DNA of 64,000 nt from Streptomyces sp. TRM68367 (GCF_014495685.1 NZ_JACTVI010000016.1:1-64000); one strand, 5' to 3'; positions 1-13,010 are shown, counted from the stretch's first letter. Made by a program: numbers and translations. The notes: generated by a model not told the origin, from the sequence alone.

Positions 1-36
1 TGGCTGGTGGAGCTGCCGGACGCCCAGTCGGCCTGA
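1..36 (+). CDS. 3' end of an unidentified gene
   Basis: The window opens inside a reading frame that ends WLVELPDAQSA at a TGA. It is followed at once by a strong hairpin shared with the convergent CHAT gene, which is what a true gene end looks like. Eleven residues are too few to identify the protein. Confidence 0.45.
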   Translation, partial: WLVELPDAQSA

Positions 37-41
37 GACTT

Positions 42-84
42 CGGGGCGGCCTGACCCGCGCGGGGGGCGGGTCAGGCCGCCCCG
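42..84. terminator. Bidirectional terminator hairpin
   Basis: A perfect 17-bp inverted repeat (42-58 against 68-84) with a 9-nt loop lies between two convergent genes. It overlaps the stop codon of the CHAT gene on the minus strand. No T-run follows, as is usual for Streptomyces terminators. Confidence 0.8.
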
Positions 85-2713
85 AACGCCGTGAACGCCC
101 ACCCCGTGGCCTGGTGCAGCGCGTCGCCCGGCAGCGCCGCACGGGCGTCGCGCAGCGCCTCCGCCAGCGACAGACCGGCGCTGAGCCCCTTGTGCAGGGT
201 GAGCATCAGCGGCACCACCGCGGCGTCGTTGACGGGCGCGCTGCACGCCACCACGCCCGCCGTGCCGAGCGGCAGCGCGCCGTGACCAGGCCGAGCAGCT
301 CGTCGGCGCCCACCGACGCGAACCGGGCGGTGTCGCAGCAGGACAGGATGATCCGGTACGGGCTGCGGTCCAGGCGCTCCAAGTCGTGCACGACGATCGG
401 CCCGTCGGCCATCCGCAGCGCGGAGAACAGCGGGCTGTCGGCGCGGAACGTGCCGTGCGCGGCGATGTGCGCCAGCGCCGCGCCGTCGAGTTCCTCCAGC
501 ACCCGCGGCACCCGCGCCCCGGCGCCCTCCAGGACGGCCGCACCGGCGTACCGGTCGGCCAGTTCGGCCACTTCCACACCACCGGTCGCCAGGCCGGGCC
601 CGCGCACCAGCACCTGGCGGCCACCGGGCGGCGGCGCGGTCTCCCGGGCGCGCAGCCAGCTGCTCGCCGACGGCGACACACTCAGCACCCGCTCCCGCAG
701 AGACGGCAGCAGCGCCCACGGCACACGGTGCAGCCGCCCCGGCGGTACGACCACGACGGGGCCGGTCCCCAGCTGCGCCGCCGCCGGGCCGAGCAACAGC
801 TCCTCCAGACGCCGCCCCGCGGCCTCCACCAGCGGCAGCCGCGCCTCGGCACCCGGATGCGCCAGCCGCCGCAGCCCGGCCTGCACGTGCTCGGCCTCCG
901 TCTCCGCCTCGGCGAGCAGCCCCGCCTCGAACCGCCGCACCCGACCCTGCGCGCACAGCAGCACGTGCACCCGCCCGTCCAGCACGGCGAGTTCCACCAG
1001 CCGTACGTCGTCGCCCAGCCGCCGCAGCAGCCTGCCCACGTCGAACCGGTCACCGCCGCCGGGCGCCGCGCCCCTCAGGTGCAGGGTCCGCGCGCGGATC
1101 TCCCGCTCCAGCCGCCGCTGCTCCCGCTCCAGGGCCGGCACGGGCCGGCCCTCCATGCGGGCGGCCTCGGCGCGCGCGGCGATCTCCCGGAACGCGGTCA
1201 TCTCGCCGAGCAGCGCATGGTCGGCGGGCGGCCTGGTGGGCGGCGTCGACAGGGCGGTGGCCCGCCAGCGCTCGCTCCACAGCAGCAGCCGGCGCGGCCC
1301 GCCGGAGACCAGACTGGCCCGCTGGGCCAGCGCGGCCAGCTCCGCGCCCTGCGCGCTGGCCCGGGCCCGCAGTTCGGAGGCGCCCAGGGTCATCCGGTGG
1401 TCGTCGAGCACGTCCAGGCCGCGCCGGCCCGCCTCCAGCACACCCCGCGCCGACCCGGCCGCCTGCGCGCGCAGCGCCTGCGCCACCCAGCCCGTCATCC
1501 GGGCGAGCGGCGGACCGCTGCGCCTGCTGCGGGCGGCGACGGCCAGATGCCGTTCCGCGTCCGCCGTCCAGCCGAGGTCCAGCGCGATCCGGCCGGCCAG
1601 CAGCGAGGCCTCCGGGGCGGCCGGCGCGCCGAAGGAGGCCAGCTTCTCGGCCACCGAGGCCGCCTCCGCGACCAGTCGGCCCGAGCCGCGCCCGGCGGCC
1701 GCCCGCGCCTCGATCAGCACCAGCCGGGCGTGCGTCTCCCACCAGGTGCGCCGCTGCCCCGCGAACAGCCGTACCGCCAGGGCCGCGCGGGCGATCGCGG
1801 TCTGCGGATCGCCCGCAAGGCGGGCCGCCTTCGCGGCGGCCAGCAGCAGCTCGGCCTTGCGGGTCGACTGCCCGCCGATCCCGTCCAGCGCGGCGATCGC
1901 CCCGTCCGCCTCGGCCAGCGCCTCGGGGGCGAGCCCGGCGGCCATCAGGACCTCGCAGCGCCGGATGTTGAGCATGAACGTCGGGGTGCCCAGCTTGGCG
2001 TACCGCTCCTCCGCCTCGTCCAGCAGCGCCAGCGCCGCCGGGATGTCCCCGGACCGGAACGCCGCGAGCCCCCGGCTCTCCACCGCGTCCGCCTTGTCGT
2101 GCTCCTGGCCCGTGGTGTCCCACAGCGCCTCCGCCGCCGTGAAGTCGGCGTCCGCCCGCTCCACCGCGCCGAGCGCCAGATGCACGGTGGCCCGCAGGGT
2201 CAGCGCTCGCGCCGTCCAGATCACATCGTCCGCCTGCCGCAGCACGGGGACGGCCCGCCGTACGTCCTCCAGCGCCTCCCGGTGGCGGCCGAGCACCCAC
2301 CACACGTACGCCCGCTTGTACAGCACCCGCGCCCTGGTGTGCCCGCTGCCCCGCCCGACCCCCTGCTCGAACGCGGCCAGCCCCTGCCGGGTACGGCCCG
2401 CGTGCACCAGCGCCACGCCGAGCGTGCCGAGGATGTCCGCCTCCCGGTCGGCCGACTCCGCGCGCGCCGCCAGGTCCCGGGCGCGCCGCAGATGCGTCAG
2501 GGCGAGCCTCAGATCGCCGAAGTCCCGCTGCCAGATGCCGATCACCTGGTGGGCGATCGAGGCGTGCAGCGGTCCGGGATCGGCGTCGAGCACCTTCTCC
2601 GCCCGGGCCAGCGCCTCGCCCGGGTCGGCGAACACCATCGGCAGCAGTTCGAGAACCGAGTCGCTTCCCGCTGTCACCCCTCGGATGGTAGTCGCCACGC
2701 TTGCCCACCACAC
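72..2713 (-). pseudogene. TPR-CHAT domain protein, caspase-like protease (one-base frameshift near the 3' end)
   Basis: The N-terminal ~500 residues are alpha-helical repeats of TPR type. The C-terminal part is a CHAT (caspase HetF-associated with TPRs) domain, with the histidine in HIAAHGTF (about residue 749) and the cysteine in ILSCCDTARF (about 792). CHAT proteins are clan CD cysteine peptidases. After DELLGLVTA the frame breaks near base 276; the rest of the domain (GTAGVVACSAPVNDAAVVP to the stop at 72-74) continues in another frame. Inserting one base restores the family reading ALLPLGTAG, so this is either a recent mutation or a sequencing error. No signal peptide, so it is cytoplasmic. 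Start uncertain: GTG 2713, or GTG 2677 with a possible -10 (TACCAT) just upstream and so perhaps leaderless. It is divergent from the subtilase/sigma genes. Confidence 0.8.
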
Positions 2714-2850
2714 TGGTTTGACCCTGTATCAAACGACGGCCCCGTGGCTCTGACCAACGACCGCCCGCGGCCGCAGCCGCCTCGCGGCCCGTCCGGGCCG
2801 TGCACACCGCGACCCGGACGGACACCGTCGTCTCAGCGGGAGGACACGCC

Positions 2851-4278
2851 ATGGCACCACAGCGATTCCATGAGCAGTTCGACCAGATCCAGCGCTCGAT
2901 GCCCGACATCCCCCTGGCGATGGGACCGGACGACTCCGCCGAGTTCCTCTACGAGAAGGGCGTCGTCCTCGTCCGCGACGGCGAGGAGGCCCGGCTCGTC
3001 GAGGACTCCGTGCGCGCGCACTTCACGGCAGCCGCCGACCTCGACCAGAACCAGGTACGCCGGGCGGGACCCGGGACCAACCGCAGCGGCATCACCCGCA
3101 TCAGGGTCGGCGACCCCGGCGAGGGCGGCCGGGGCGCCGATCGCACCGTAGCGCGGGCGCTGCGGGCCGTGCGCGAGCAGGAGGTCCGGGCCGGGCGCCG
3201 GCTGGTCACCCGCAACCACGTGGTGCACATCGCGGTCAACGCCTGCCCCGGCGACGAACCCGTACCGGCCCCGCTCAGCCAGCCGCCGAACCCGGCCGCC
3301 GCCGAAGCCTCCCACGATCCGGACACCGCCGTCGGCGTCCTCGTCGTCGACACCGGCCTCGTGCACGACTACCGCTGCTACCCGCTGCTGGCCCACACCC
3401 ACGGCGACGCCCAGACCGCGGAGTGCGACGACAAGGGCGTCCTGCAGGAGTACGTCGGCCACGGCACGTTCATCGCCGGACTGGTCGCGGCTGTCGCCCC
3501 CAACACCGACATCACCGTCAGCAACGCCCTGACCGACGCCGGCGCCATCCTGGAGTCCGAGTTCGGCCAGAAGCTCTTCGAGGCCGTCGACGACGGCTGG
3601 CCCGACGTGCTCAGCCTGTCCGCCGGCACCTCCAACGGCCGTACCGACGGCCTGCTCGGCCTCGAGACCTTCGTGCGGGAACTGCGCGCCCAGCGCACCC
3701 TGCTCGTCGCCGCCGCCGGCAACAACGCCAGCGCCACCCCCTTCTGGCCCGCCGCCTACGCCACCCTGCCCGGCTACGAGAACGCCGTGCTGTCGGTCGG
3801 CGCGCTGCGCGGCGACGGCGAGTTCGGCGCCTGCTTCAGCAACCACGGTTCCTGGGTGCGGGTCTACGCCCCCGGCGAGCGCCTCACCAGCGCCCTCACC
3901 GGCTTCGACACCCCGGTGCCGTACATCTACCAGCACTCCACGTACGACGCCTGCCGGTTCGGCTTCGGCTACGCCTGCACCTGCCGGCACCCGCGCCACA
4001 CCGGAGTGCTCAGCGACCAGACCGCCGCCAACAAGCCGGACCAGGTCATGTTCGAGGGGTTCGCGCAGTGGAGCGGCACCTCGTTCGCCACCCCCGTGGT
4101 CGCCGGGATGATCGCCGCCCACATGACCGCGCACAAGGAGACCGACCCGCGCGCGGCCCGGCGGCAACTGCTCGCGGCCGTCGCCGACGTCGCGGAGGTG
4201 CGTGGCGCCCACGTACCGGCGCTGCTGCCGCCCACCTGGAGCCCGGTCGCCGTCGAGTCCCTCCCCACCGGCGCATGA
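2851..4278 (+). CDS. Subtilisin-like serine peptidase (S8 family), cytoplasmic
   Basis: 475 residues. The S8 catalytic triad is clear: Asp167 in LVVDTGL, His204 in YVGHGTFIAG and Ser411 in GTSFATPVVAG. The oxyanion Asn sits in AAAGNNAS. The first ~155 residues have no recognised domain and may act as a pro-region or sensor. There is no signal peptide, unusual for a subtilase, so it probably acts inside the cell. ATG 2851 is chosen because a GGGAGG ribosome-binding site lies about 8 bases upstream; longer in-frame starts lack one. It is followed by a sigma factor and a small protein and is divergent from a CHAT caspase-like gene. Two proteases beside a sigma factor suggest a signalling or death cascade; that role is inference. 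Confidence 0.88.
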   Translation: MAPQRFHEQFDQIQRSMPDIPLAMGPDDSAEFLYEKGVVLVRDGEEARLVEDSVRAHFTAAADLDQNQVRRAGPGTNRSGITRIRVGDPGEGGRGADRTVARALRAVREQEVRAGRRLVTRNHVVHIAVNACPGDEPVPAPLSQPPNPAAAEASHDPDTAVGVLVVDTGLVHDYRCYPLLAHTHGDAQTAECDDKGVLQEYVGHGTFIAGLVAAVAPNTDITVSNALTDAGAILESEFGQKLFEAVDDGWPDVLSLSAGTSNGRTDGLLGLETFVRELRAQRTLLVAAAGNNASATPFWPAAYATLPGYENAVLSVGALRGDGEFGACFSNHGSWVRVYAPGERLTSALTGFDTPVPYIYQHSTYDACRFGFGYACTCRHPRHTGVLSDQTAANKPDQVMFEGFAQWSGTSFATPVVAGMIAAHMTAHKETDPRAARRQLLAAVADVAEVRGAHVPALLPPTWSPVAVESLPTGA

Positions 4279-4337
4279 GGACCGAAGCAGCCCCCTCCAC
4301 GGCGTACGATGACTTGCCGTACACGAGGGGTGGGGCC

Positions 4338-4913
4338 GTGGACCGTATGGATGTCGGGGCGCTCGTCCAGTCCGCCGCCGACGGTGACGCGGCGGCCTGG
4401 AAGGCGCTGGTGGAAGGGCTCAGCCCGCTGGTGTGGTCCGTCGTGCGCGCCCACCGGCTCTCCGACGCGGACGCGCACGAGGTGTACCAGACCGCTTGGT
4501 TCCGCTTCGCCCAGCACCTCGGGCGGATCCGTGAGCCGCACAAGGCGGGCGCGTGGCTGGCGAGCACGGCCCGCAACGAGTGCCTGAAGGTGCTGCGGAG
4601 CTTGAGGCGGCTGACGCCCACCGACGATCCGCAGCTGCTGGACCGGGTCAGCGAGGACCGTACGCCGGAGCAGTCGCTGCTCGACTCGGAGGAGGCGGCC
4701 GCCGAGAGCGAGCGGATCCGGCGGGTGTGGCAGGAGTTCGAGGAACTGGGCGAGCGGTGCCGGGAGTTGCTGCGGGTGCTGATGGCCTCGCCGCCGCCCA
4801 GCTACCAGGAGGTGTCCGCCGCCCTGGGTATCGCGGTGGGCAGCATCGGGCCGCTCAGGCAGCGCTGTCTGCGCCGCCTGCGGGCCCGGCTCGAGGCGCG
4901 GGGGGCGATGTGA
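4338..4913 (+). CDS. RNA polymerase sigma factor, sigma-70/ECF type
   Basis: 191 residues. Region 2 is readable as LVWSVVRAHRLSDADAHEV followed by QTAWFRFAQHLGRI. Region 4 is a helix-turn-helix around SYQEVSAALGIAVGSIGPL ending in arginine-rich helices. GTG 4338 is chosen for GAGGGG seven bases upstream; an ATG at 4275 overlapping the subtilase stop is the alternative. No typical membrane anti-sigma gene follows. The next gene starts inside this stop codon (ATGTGA) and encodes a soluble 173-aa protein. The operon with a cytoplasmic subtilase suggests that proteolysis controls, or is controlled by, this sigma factor. Confidence 0.87.
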   Translation: MDRMDVGALVQSAADGDAAAWKALVEGLSPLVWSVVRAHRLSDADAHEVYQTAWFRFAQHLGRIREPHKAGAWLASTARNECLKVLRSLRRLTPTDDPQLLDRVSEDRTPEQSLLDSEEAAAESERIRRVWQEFEELGERCRELLRVLMASPPPSYQEVSAALGIAVGSIGPLRQRCLRRLRARLEARGAM

Positions 4914-5431
4914 GCGGCATGCACGACGAGGATGCTGAGGATGCTTTCGACGAGGGCGCCTTCGGCGAAGTCACCGGGAACGGCCGGGACTTCACGGACG
5001 TCGACGCGGAGCTGCTGGAGGAGGAGCTGCGGCAGGCCGCCGCCGTCCTGGATCCCGTCCCGGACGACCTCCGGCAGATCGCCGTCGAGGCCTTCGCGCT
5101 GCGCGACCTGGACGCCCGGATCGCCGAGCTGACCTTCGACTCGCTGACCGACGCCATCCCGGTCAGGGGAGCGGCGGACCCGCCGCGGATGCTGACCTTC
5201 CGCGCGGGCGACGTGACCGTGGACGTGGAGGTGTCCGCGCAGGGCCTGATCGGGCAGGTGCTGCCACCGCAGCCCGCCCGGATCGAGGTGCTCGGCGGCC
5301 CGCAGCAGGCCGCCGCGCTCACCGCCGACGACATGGGCCGGTTCACCGGCGACCCACCGCCCGCCGGCCCGTTCGCACTGCGCCTGCGGGCCGGCCGGGA
5401 CGTGGTCGTGACGGAGTGGCTGCGCGCGTGA
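4910..5431 (+). CDS. Small acidic protein of the subtilase/sigma operon, function unknown
   Basis: 173 residues with a very acidic N-terminus (HDEDAEDAFDEGAF), a helical segment around DDLRQIAVEAFALRDLDARI, then a beta-rich C-terminus (RMLTFRAGDVTVDVEVSAQG; FALRLRAGRDVVVTEWLRA). There is no membrane segment and no domain I recognise. GTG 4910 overlaps the sigma stop; ATG 4919 is possible. Translational coupling to the sigma gene makes a soluble sigma regulator or an adaptor for the proteases the natural guess, but nothing in the sequence proves it. Confidence 0.75.
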   Translation: MSGMHDEDAEDAFDEGAFGEVTGNGRDFTDVDAELLEEELRQAAAVLDPVPDDLRQIAVEAFALRDLDARIAELTFDSLTDAIPVRGAADPPRMLTFRAGDVTVDVEVSAQGLIGQVLPPQPARIEVLGGPQQAAALTADDMGRFTGDPPPAGPFALRLRAGRDVVVTEWLRA

Positions 5432-5833
5432 CGCACGCCCTGCTCACCACGTGCAGGGCAGGGCCGGCGTTCCGCGGATCATCGTTCGGGCCAGGCCGAC
5501 GGAGCTGCGGTGCGGGACGTACCGCAGCGGCTCGTCCAGGACGGCGCCGCGCGCCCTGGGCCGCTCCCGCGTCCGGCGCATCAGCTCCGGCCGGGTCAGC
5601 AGCAGGCACGGCATCTGCCCGCAGTAGTGGGTGACGGCCTCCCCGCCGCCATGACCTCGCGGTGAACGCACCGGCGACCGCCCGCCGCAGCCGGGTGTGG
5701 CCGGGCTGGTCGGCGAACGCCGGGGAGCCCGGCCGGGGCTTGAAGTGCGCGGCCGGTCAGCTGGTGGTGGTCTCCTCCGCACCCCCTCGCCGGGCCCCGT
5801 CCGCCTGTCGCGCGGGAGTGCTCCGGCCGGTGG
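5432..5833. other. Intergenic region with a short unrecognised minus-strand coding-like stretch
   Basis: About 400 bp without a convincing gene. On the minus strand, roughly 5626 down to a stop at 5444, a stretch reads like protein (PCLLLTRPELMRRTRERPRA ... IRGTPALPCTW) but has no good start or ribosome-binding site. It may be the 3' end of a decayed gene. I do not recognise the family. Confidence 0.3.
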
Positions 5834-6631
5834 TCAGCCGTGCACGGCGTCGACGAGGGCCGCGAGCGCCGTGGCGAGCCGGTGCAGACCGGGTCCGGCC
5901 GGGCCGCCCGGCTCGGTCATGTACGTGTCCCGGCGGATCTCCACCATCAGGGCGGCGACCTCGGGCCGCGTGCTGTAGAACTCCAGCGGGACGTACGTCC
6001 CCGCGAACGGGCTGTCCAGCCCGGTCTCCCCGCACCCGGCGAACGCCTTCCGGGCCGCGTCGAGCAGCGCGGGCGGCGTGTGGAAGGTATCGGTGCCCAG
6101 GCAGACGGGCGGGCGCGGGCCCTCGCCGTGCAGCTCGTACGGCAGCGGGGCGGTCGGGTAGGAGTGCACGTCGATGATCACGGCCCGTCCCGTGGCCGCG
6201 AGCCGGTCCGCCACGGCCTCGGTCATCGCGCGCGCGTAGGGCCGGAAGTACCGCTCGACCAGCGGCCCGGGATCGGTGGCCGCGGTCCGCAGTACGGCCC
6301 GGTGCGTGGTCCGCGTGTAGACGGCGCCCATTCCGACGGCCAGCATCTCCTCCCGCTCGTCCGGGAACCGCTCCGGGTCGACCACCAGCCGCGACAGCCG
6401 GTTCAGGAACCGCCACGGCGCCACCCCGCACAATCCGGCCGCCCCCTCGGCGATCTCCGCCGTGTGCGCGTCGGTGATGTGGTCCAGCTCCCGCTCCAGC
6501 CCCCCGTCGTCCAGCACGATCCCCGCGCGCACGTCGGGGGGTATCTCCCGCGCGGAGTGCGGCACATGGAGGATCACGGGGGAGTCGTCGGCGCCGGGCA
6601 GCAGCTCGAAGGAGGCCGGGGCGTCGGTCAT
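5834..6631 (-). CDS. N-formylglutamate amidohydrolase family protein
   Basis: 265 residues. The N-terminal VILHVPHSAREIP and the later ERYFRPYARAMTEAV and VIIDVHSYP segments are typical of the FGase/HutG2-like zinc hydrolases, which cleave N-formylglutamate or related N-acyl amino acids. Histidines in HVPHS and DVHS are probable metal ligands. ATG 6631 (MTDAPASFELLPG) begins the recognisable domain; the frame extends upstream but lacks family sequence. No hut genes are adjacent, so a role in histidine breakdown is not supported by context and the true substrate is open. Confidence 0.82.
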   Translation of the reverse strand: MTDAPASFELLPGADDSPVILHVPHSAREIPPDVRAGIVLDDGGLERELDHITDAHTAEIAEGAAGLCGVAPWRFLNRLSRLVVDPERFPDEREEMLAVGMGAVYTRTTHRAVLRTAATDPGPLVERYFRPYARAMTEAVADRLAATGRAVIIDVHSYPTAPLPYELHGEGPRPPVCLGTDTFHTPPALLDAARKAFAGCGETGLDSPFAGTYVPLEFYSTRPEVAALMVEIRRDTYMTEPGGPAGPGLHRLATALAALVDAVHG

Positions 6632-6756
6632 GGGGCCGCTCCAGAGGCGTGGTCGGTGTCGTACGGCATGATCACGGTGCCACATGCCGAAGAGCCGGGG
6701 GCGTTGTCAGATCCCTCGCCCAGCCTCGTGGGCGTGACCGTACACAAGGTCCCCCG

Positions 6757-7135
6757 GCGCCGACGCACGGCGGCTGACGCTGCTGCAGATCGACCCGACC
6801 GCCACCGTCGCGCCCAGCGCCGACCTCGTGGCGTGGAGCAGGATGCCCCGCCCGGCTCGGGCAGCCGTTCACCGGACGCGCCGCCCTGCTCTCGCCCTTC
6901 GACCGGCTGATCCACGACCGCGGACGCACCGCCGACCTCGCTCGACGCCACGGCCGACCGCAGGGCGGGCGTGTTCAGGGTCGCCGCGATCCACCAGGAC
7001 GAACCGTTCGGCGCGACGATGAGCGAGGCGGTCGACCGGGAGATCGAGGATCTGGCCCACAGGCCCGACCTCGAACTCACCTCGCCCGGACCGCCGGCAT
7101 GGCTTGCCCCGCCCGTATCTCTGCCCACCGCATGA
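6757..7135 (+). pseudogene. Remnant of a winged-helix DNA-binding protein (YcaQ/AlkX-like)
   Basis: Three pieces of one protein family lie in order but in three frames: TLLQIDPTATVAPSADLVAW (from 6777), FTGRAALLSPFDRLIHDRGR (about 6865-6939), and LDATADRRAGVFRVAAIH with MSEAVDREIEDLA (6941-7132, stop 7133-7135). These match the N-terminal and C-terminal blocks of the YcaQ-like winged-helix family, whose intact members are about 370-400 residues. The middle is deleted and at least two frameshifts are present, so the gene is dead. Confidence 0.7.
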
Positions 7136-7182
7136 CTCCGCCCCGGCAGGGCGGTGCGCCGGCCGGGGCGGAAGGGGTGGTA

Positions 7183-7198
7183 CGGCCCTGTCGGGCCG
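7183..7198 (-). terminator. Probable icd terminator
   Basis: A 6-bp GC stem (CGGCCC/GGGCCG) with a 4-nt loop lies directly downstream of the icd stop. Short but well placed. Confidence 0.5.
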
Positions 7199-7204
7199 GG
7201 TGCG

Positions 7205-10750
<3,546 letters not shown>

Positions 10751-10831
10751 TCACGTCGTCACCTGTCCGAATGCCTGGATTCCGGGATTGCCGGCGCGCC
10801 GCCGCCTGGCCCCCGTGACCGGCGCGAGGGC

Positions 10832-11767
10832 TCATCCTGCCGCATCCGGCACGTGAGTTCGAAGCGGGCCGTCGGCCACTCTCCCGGTGATGATACGAGC
10901 GCTCAGACGATGCCCTCGGCCAGATCCGCCCTGGTCACGGTCGGATCCGTACGCCGCGGTCGTGGGCGTCCCGTACGAACGGCGGGCGACGAACCACCAC
11001 ACGGTGGCCAGGACGAGTACGGCGACGAGCGCCACCGAGGCGCAGTTCATCGTGTCCACCGTCACCGGCGACGACTGCGGCAGGCAGAACAGCACCGTGA
11101 CGAAGGCCACCCACGTCACCGCGATCCAGCCGATCGGTTTGCTCCACCGGCCCAGGTTCCAGGGGCCGGGCCGGAAACGGCCACCGGCGCGCAGGCGCAG
11201 CAAGGGCGTGATACCGATGACGTTGATGGCGGTGACCGCGCCGTACGCGGTCTCCGAGTACAGCGACGGCAGCGCGAGGACGCAGGGCACCGCCACCGAC
11301 AGCCAGGCGGCCGGGAGAGGGGTCTGGGTGCGGCTGGAGACCCTGCGCCACAGCGCCGAGCCGGGCAGCGCGCGGTCCCGGCTGAACGCGAACACCATGC
11401 GGCTGGCCGCGGCGACCTCGGCGTTGCCGCAGTCCCGGTCGAGCCGGGCCAGCGCCGGCAGACACACCCACGGCACCGGGTCGTACGGCGCCGCCCGCGC
11501 CGCCGCGTCCGTCCCGTGCCAGGCCTCCGACCACAGCTCGTCGGTACGGCGGTGACCCTCGCGGTGCGCCCGCAGCGCGCGCTCCACGGCGCCCCGGGCG
11601 TGCATCACCGCGGCGGGCACGCTGTCCGGCTCCTCCGCGCGCCAGGCCGCCACCACATCGGTGCCGGCCACCGCGGCGGCGAGAACCTGGGTGCGCTGCG
11701 TCCACTGCCACCAGCCCGCGGTCTCCTCCAGCAGCGCGCGCATCGACATCCAGCGCCCGGCGCGCAC
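10832..11767 (-). pseudogene. Chimera: 5' part of a conserved hypothetical gene fused to the 3' part of an amino-acid permease gene
   Basis: The first ~110 residues (LLEETAGWWQWTQRTQVLAA ... YDPVPWVCLPALARLDRD) look like a soluble helical Streptomyces hypothetical protein. At CGN the sequence switches in frame to an APC permease C-terminal half: ASRMVFAFSRDRALPGSAL, AYGAVTAINVIGITPLLRLR, then helices to WWFVARRSYGTPT. APC permeases need about 12 helices; only the last few remain. Near the end one more frameshift removes the natural ending DLAEGIV with stop at 10903-10905. The junction near 11430 looks like a deletion that joined two genes. Neither half can be functional. Confidence 0.7.
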
Positions 11768-11846
11768 CTCCTGCAGGGCTCAAAGGCGACTCGTTCCGCA
11801 TGCGAGGACGCGAACTCGGACGCGTCCCCCGGCGCAGGGCCGCGTC

Positions 11847-13010
11847 GTGTCCGGCGGGATCGTAGGCGGGTCGTGGATCGTCGGCGCCGGGGTCGTCGGC
11901 TGCGCGATCGCCCGCCAACTGGCCCGCCGCCCGCGGCTGCGCGTGGCCCTCGTCGAGGCGCAGGACGATGTCGGCCAGGGCACCTCGAAGGCCAATACCG
12001 CGATCCTGCACACCGGGTTCGACGCGACGCGCGGCACGCTGGAGGCCCGGCTCGTCCGCGAGGGCGCGCGCCTGCTCGCCGCGTACGCCGCCGAGTCCGG
12101 CATCCCCGTCGAACCGGTCGGCGCGCTGCTCGTCGCCTGGGACGAGGAACAGCTCGCCGCGTTGCCCCGGCTCGCCGAGAAGGCCGCACGCAACGACTAC
12201 CGGGACACGCGCCTGATCGGCCCCGCCGACGTGTACGCGCGCGAACCCCGCCTCGGCCCCGGCGCGCTCGGCGCCCTGCACGTGCCCGGCGAGAGCATCA
12301 TCTGCCCGTGGACGACCACCCTGGCGTACGCCACCCAGGCGGTGCGGCACGGCGTGGACCTGCACCTCAACTCGCCCGTCCGGCAGACAAGTCGACAAGG
12401 CGACCTGCATCACCTGACCACGCCCCGGGGCACGCCACGCACCCACTGGCTGGTCAACGCGGCCGGCCTGCACGCCGACACCCTCGACCGGCGGCTTGGC
12501 CACCACGACTTCACCGTCACCCCGCGCCGCGGCCAGCTCATCGTCCACGACAAACTCGCCCGCGACCTGGTCCGCCACATCCTCCTGCCGGTGCCCACGG
12601 CCCTCGGCAAGGGCGTCCTGGTCGCCCCCACCGTGTACGGCAACGTCCTGCTCGGCCCGACCGCCGAGGACCTGGACGACAAGACGGCCACCGGCTCCAT
12701 GGCCGACGGCCTGGCGCTGCTGCGCGAGAAGGGCCGCCGCATCCTGCCCGACCTGCTTCACGAGGAGGTCACCGCCGTGTACGCCGGGCTGCGCGCCGCC
12801 ACCGAGCACGACGACTACTGCATCCGCGCCCACCCCGACCATGCTTGCGTCACCGTCGGCGGCGTCCGCTCCACCGGCCTGACCGCCTCGCTCGCCCTCG
12901 CCGCGCACGTGACGGACCTGCTGGTGGCCGGCGGCCTGGAAGCGGGCCCGGAGGAGGAGTTGGAGCCGGTGCGCATGCCGAACCTGGGCGAGGCCTTCCC
13001 GCGTCCCTAA
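11847..13010 (+). CDS. FAD-dependent oxidoreductase, glycerol-3-phosphate dehydrogenase/DAO type (C-terminally truncated)
   Basis: 387 residues. The N-terminal dinucleotide fold is SWIVGAGVVGCAIARQLARR. Family features follow: GTSKANTAILHTGFDA, a substrate domain, and VTPRRGQLIV. The protein matches GlpA-like or 2-hydroxyacid oxidases of the DAO family. An in-frame TAA at 13008-13010 cuts it: the codons after the stop continue in the same frame as a BFD-like [2Fe-2S] domain. The flavin domain could still fold. GTG 11847 is chosen at the start of the conserved N-terminus; the ribosome-binding site is weak. It is downstream of and divergent from the permease chimera, so the neighbourhood is rearranged. 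Confidence 0.75.
   Translation: MSGGIVGGSWIVGAGVVGCAIARQLARRPRLRVALVEAQDDVGQGTSKANTAILHTGFDATRGTLEARLVREGARLLAAYAAESGIPVEPVGALLVAWDEEQLAALPRLAEKAARNDYRDTRLIGPADVYAREPRLGPGALGALHVPGESIICPWTTTLAYATQAVRHGVDLHLNSPVRQTSRQGDLHHLTTPRGTPRTHWLVNAAGLHADTLDRRLGHHDFTVTPRRGQLIVHDKLARDLVRHILLPVPTALGKGVLVAPTVYGNVLLGPTAEDLDDKTATGSMADGLALLREKGRRILPDLLHEEVTAVYAGLRAATEHDDYCIRAHPDHACVTVGGVRSTGLTASLALAAHVTDLLVAGGLEAGPEEELEPVRMPNLGEAFPRP

Noticed and set aside
114..2753. Very long plus-strand open frame opposite the CHAT gene
   Set aside because: Composition is Ser/Arg/Ala-rich shadow sequence typical of the antisense of a GC-rich gene; no domains, and the minus strand has clear TPR and CHAT motifs.
5343..5609. 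Small minus-strand gene overlapping the end of the 173-aa protein gene
   Set aside because: Ala/Arg/Pro-rich antisense composition and no ribosome-binding site.
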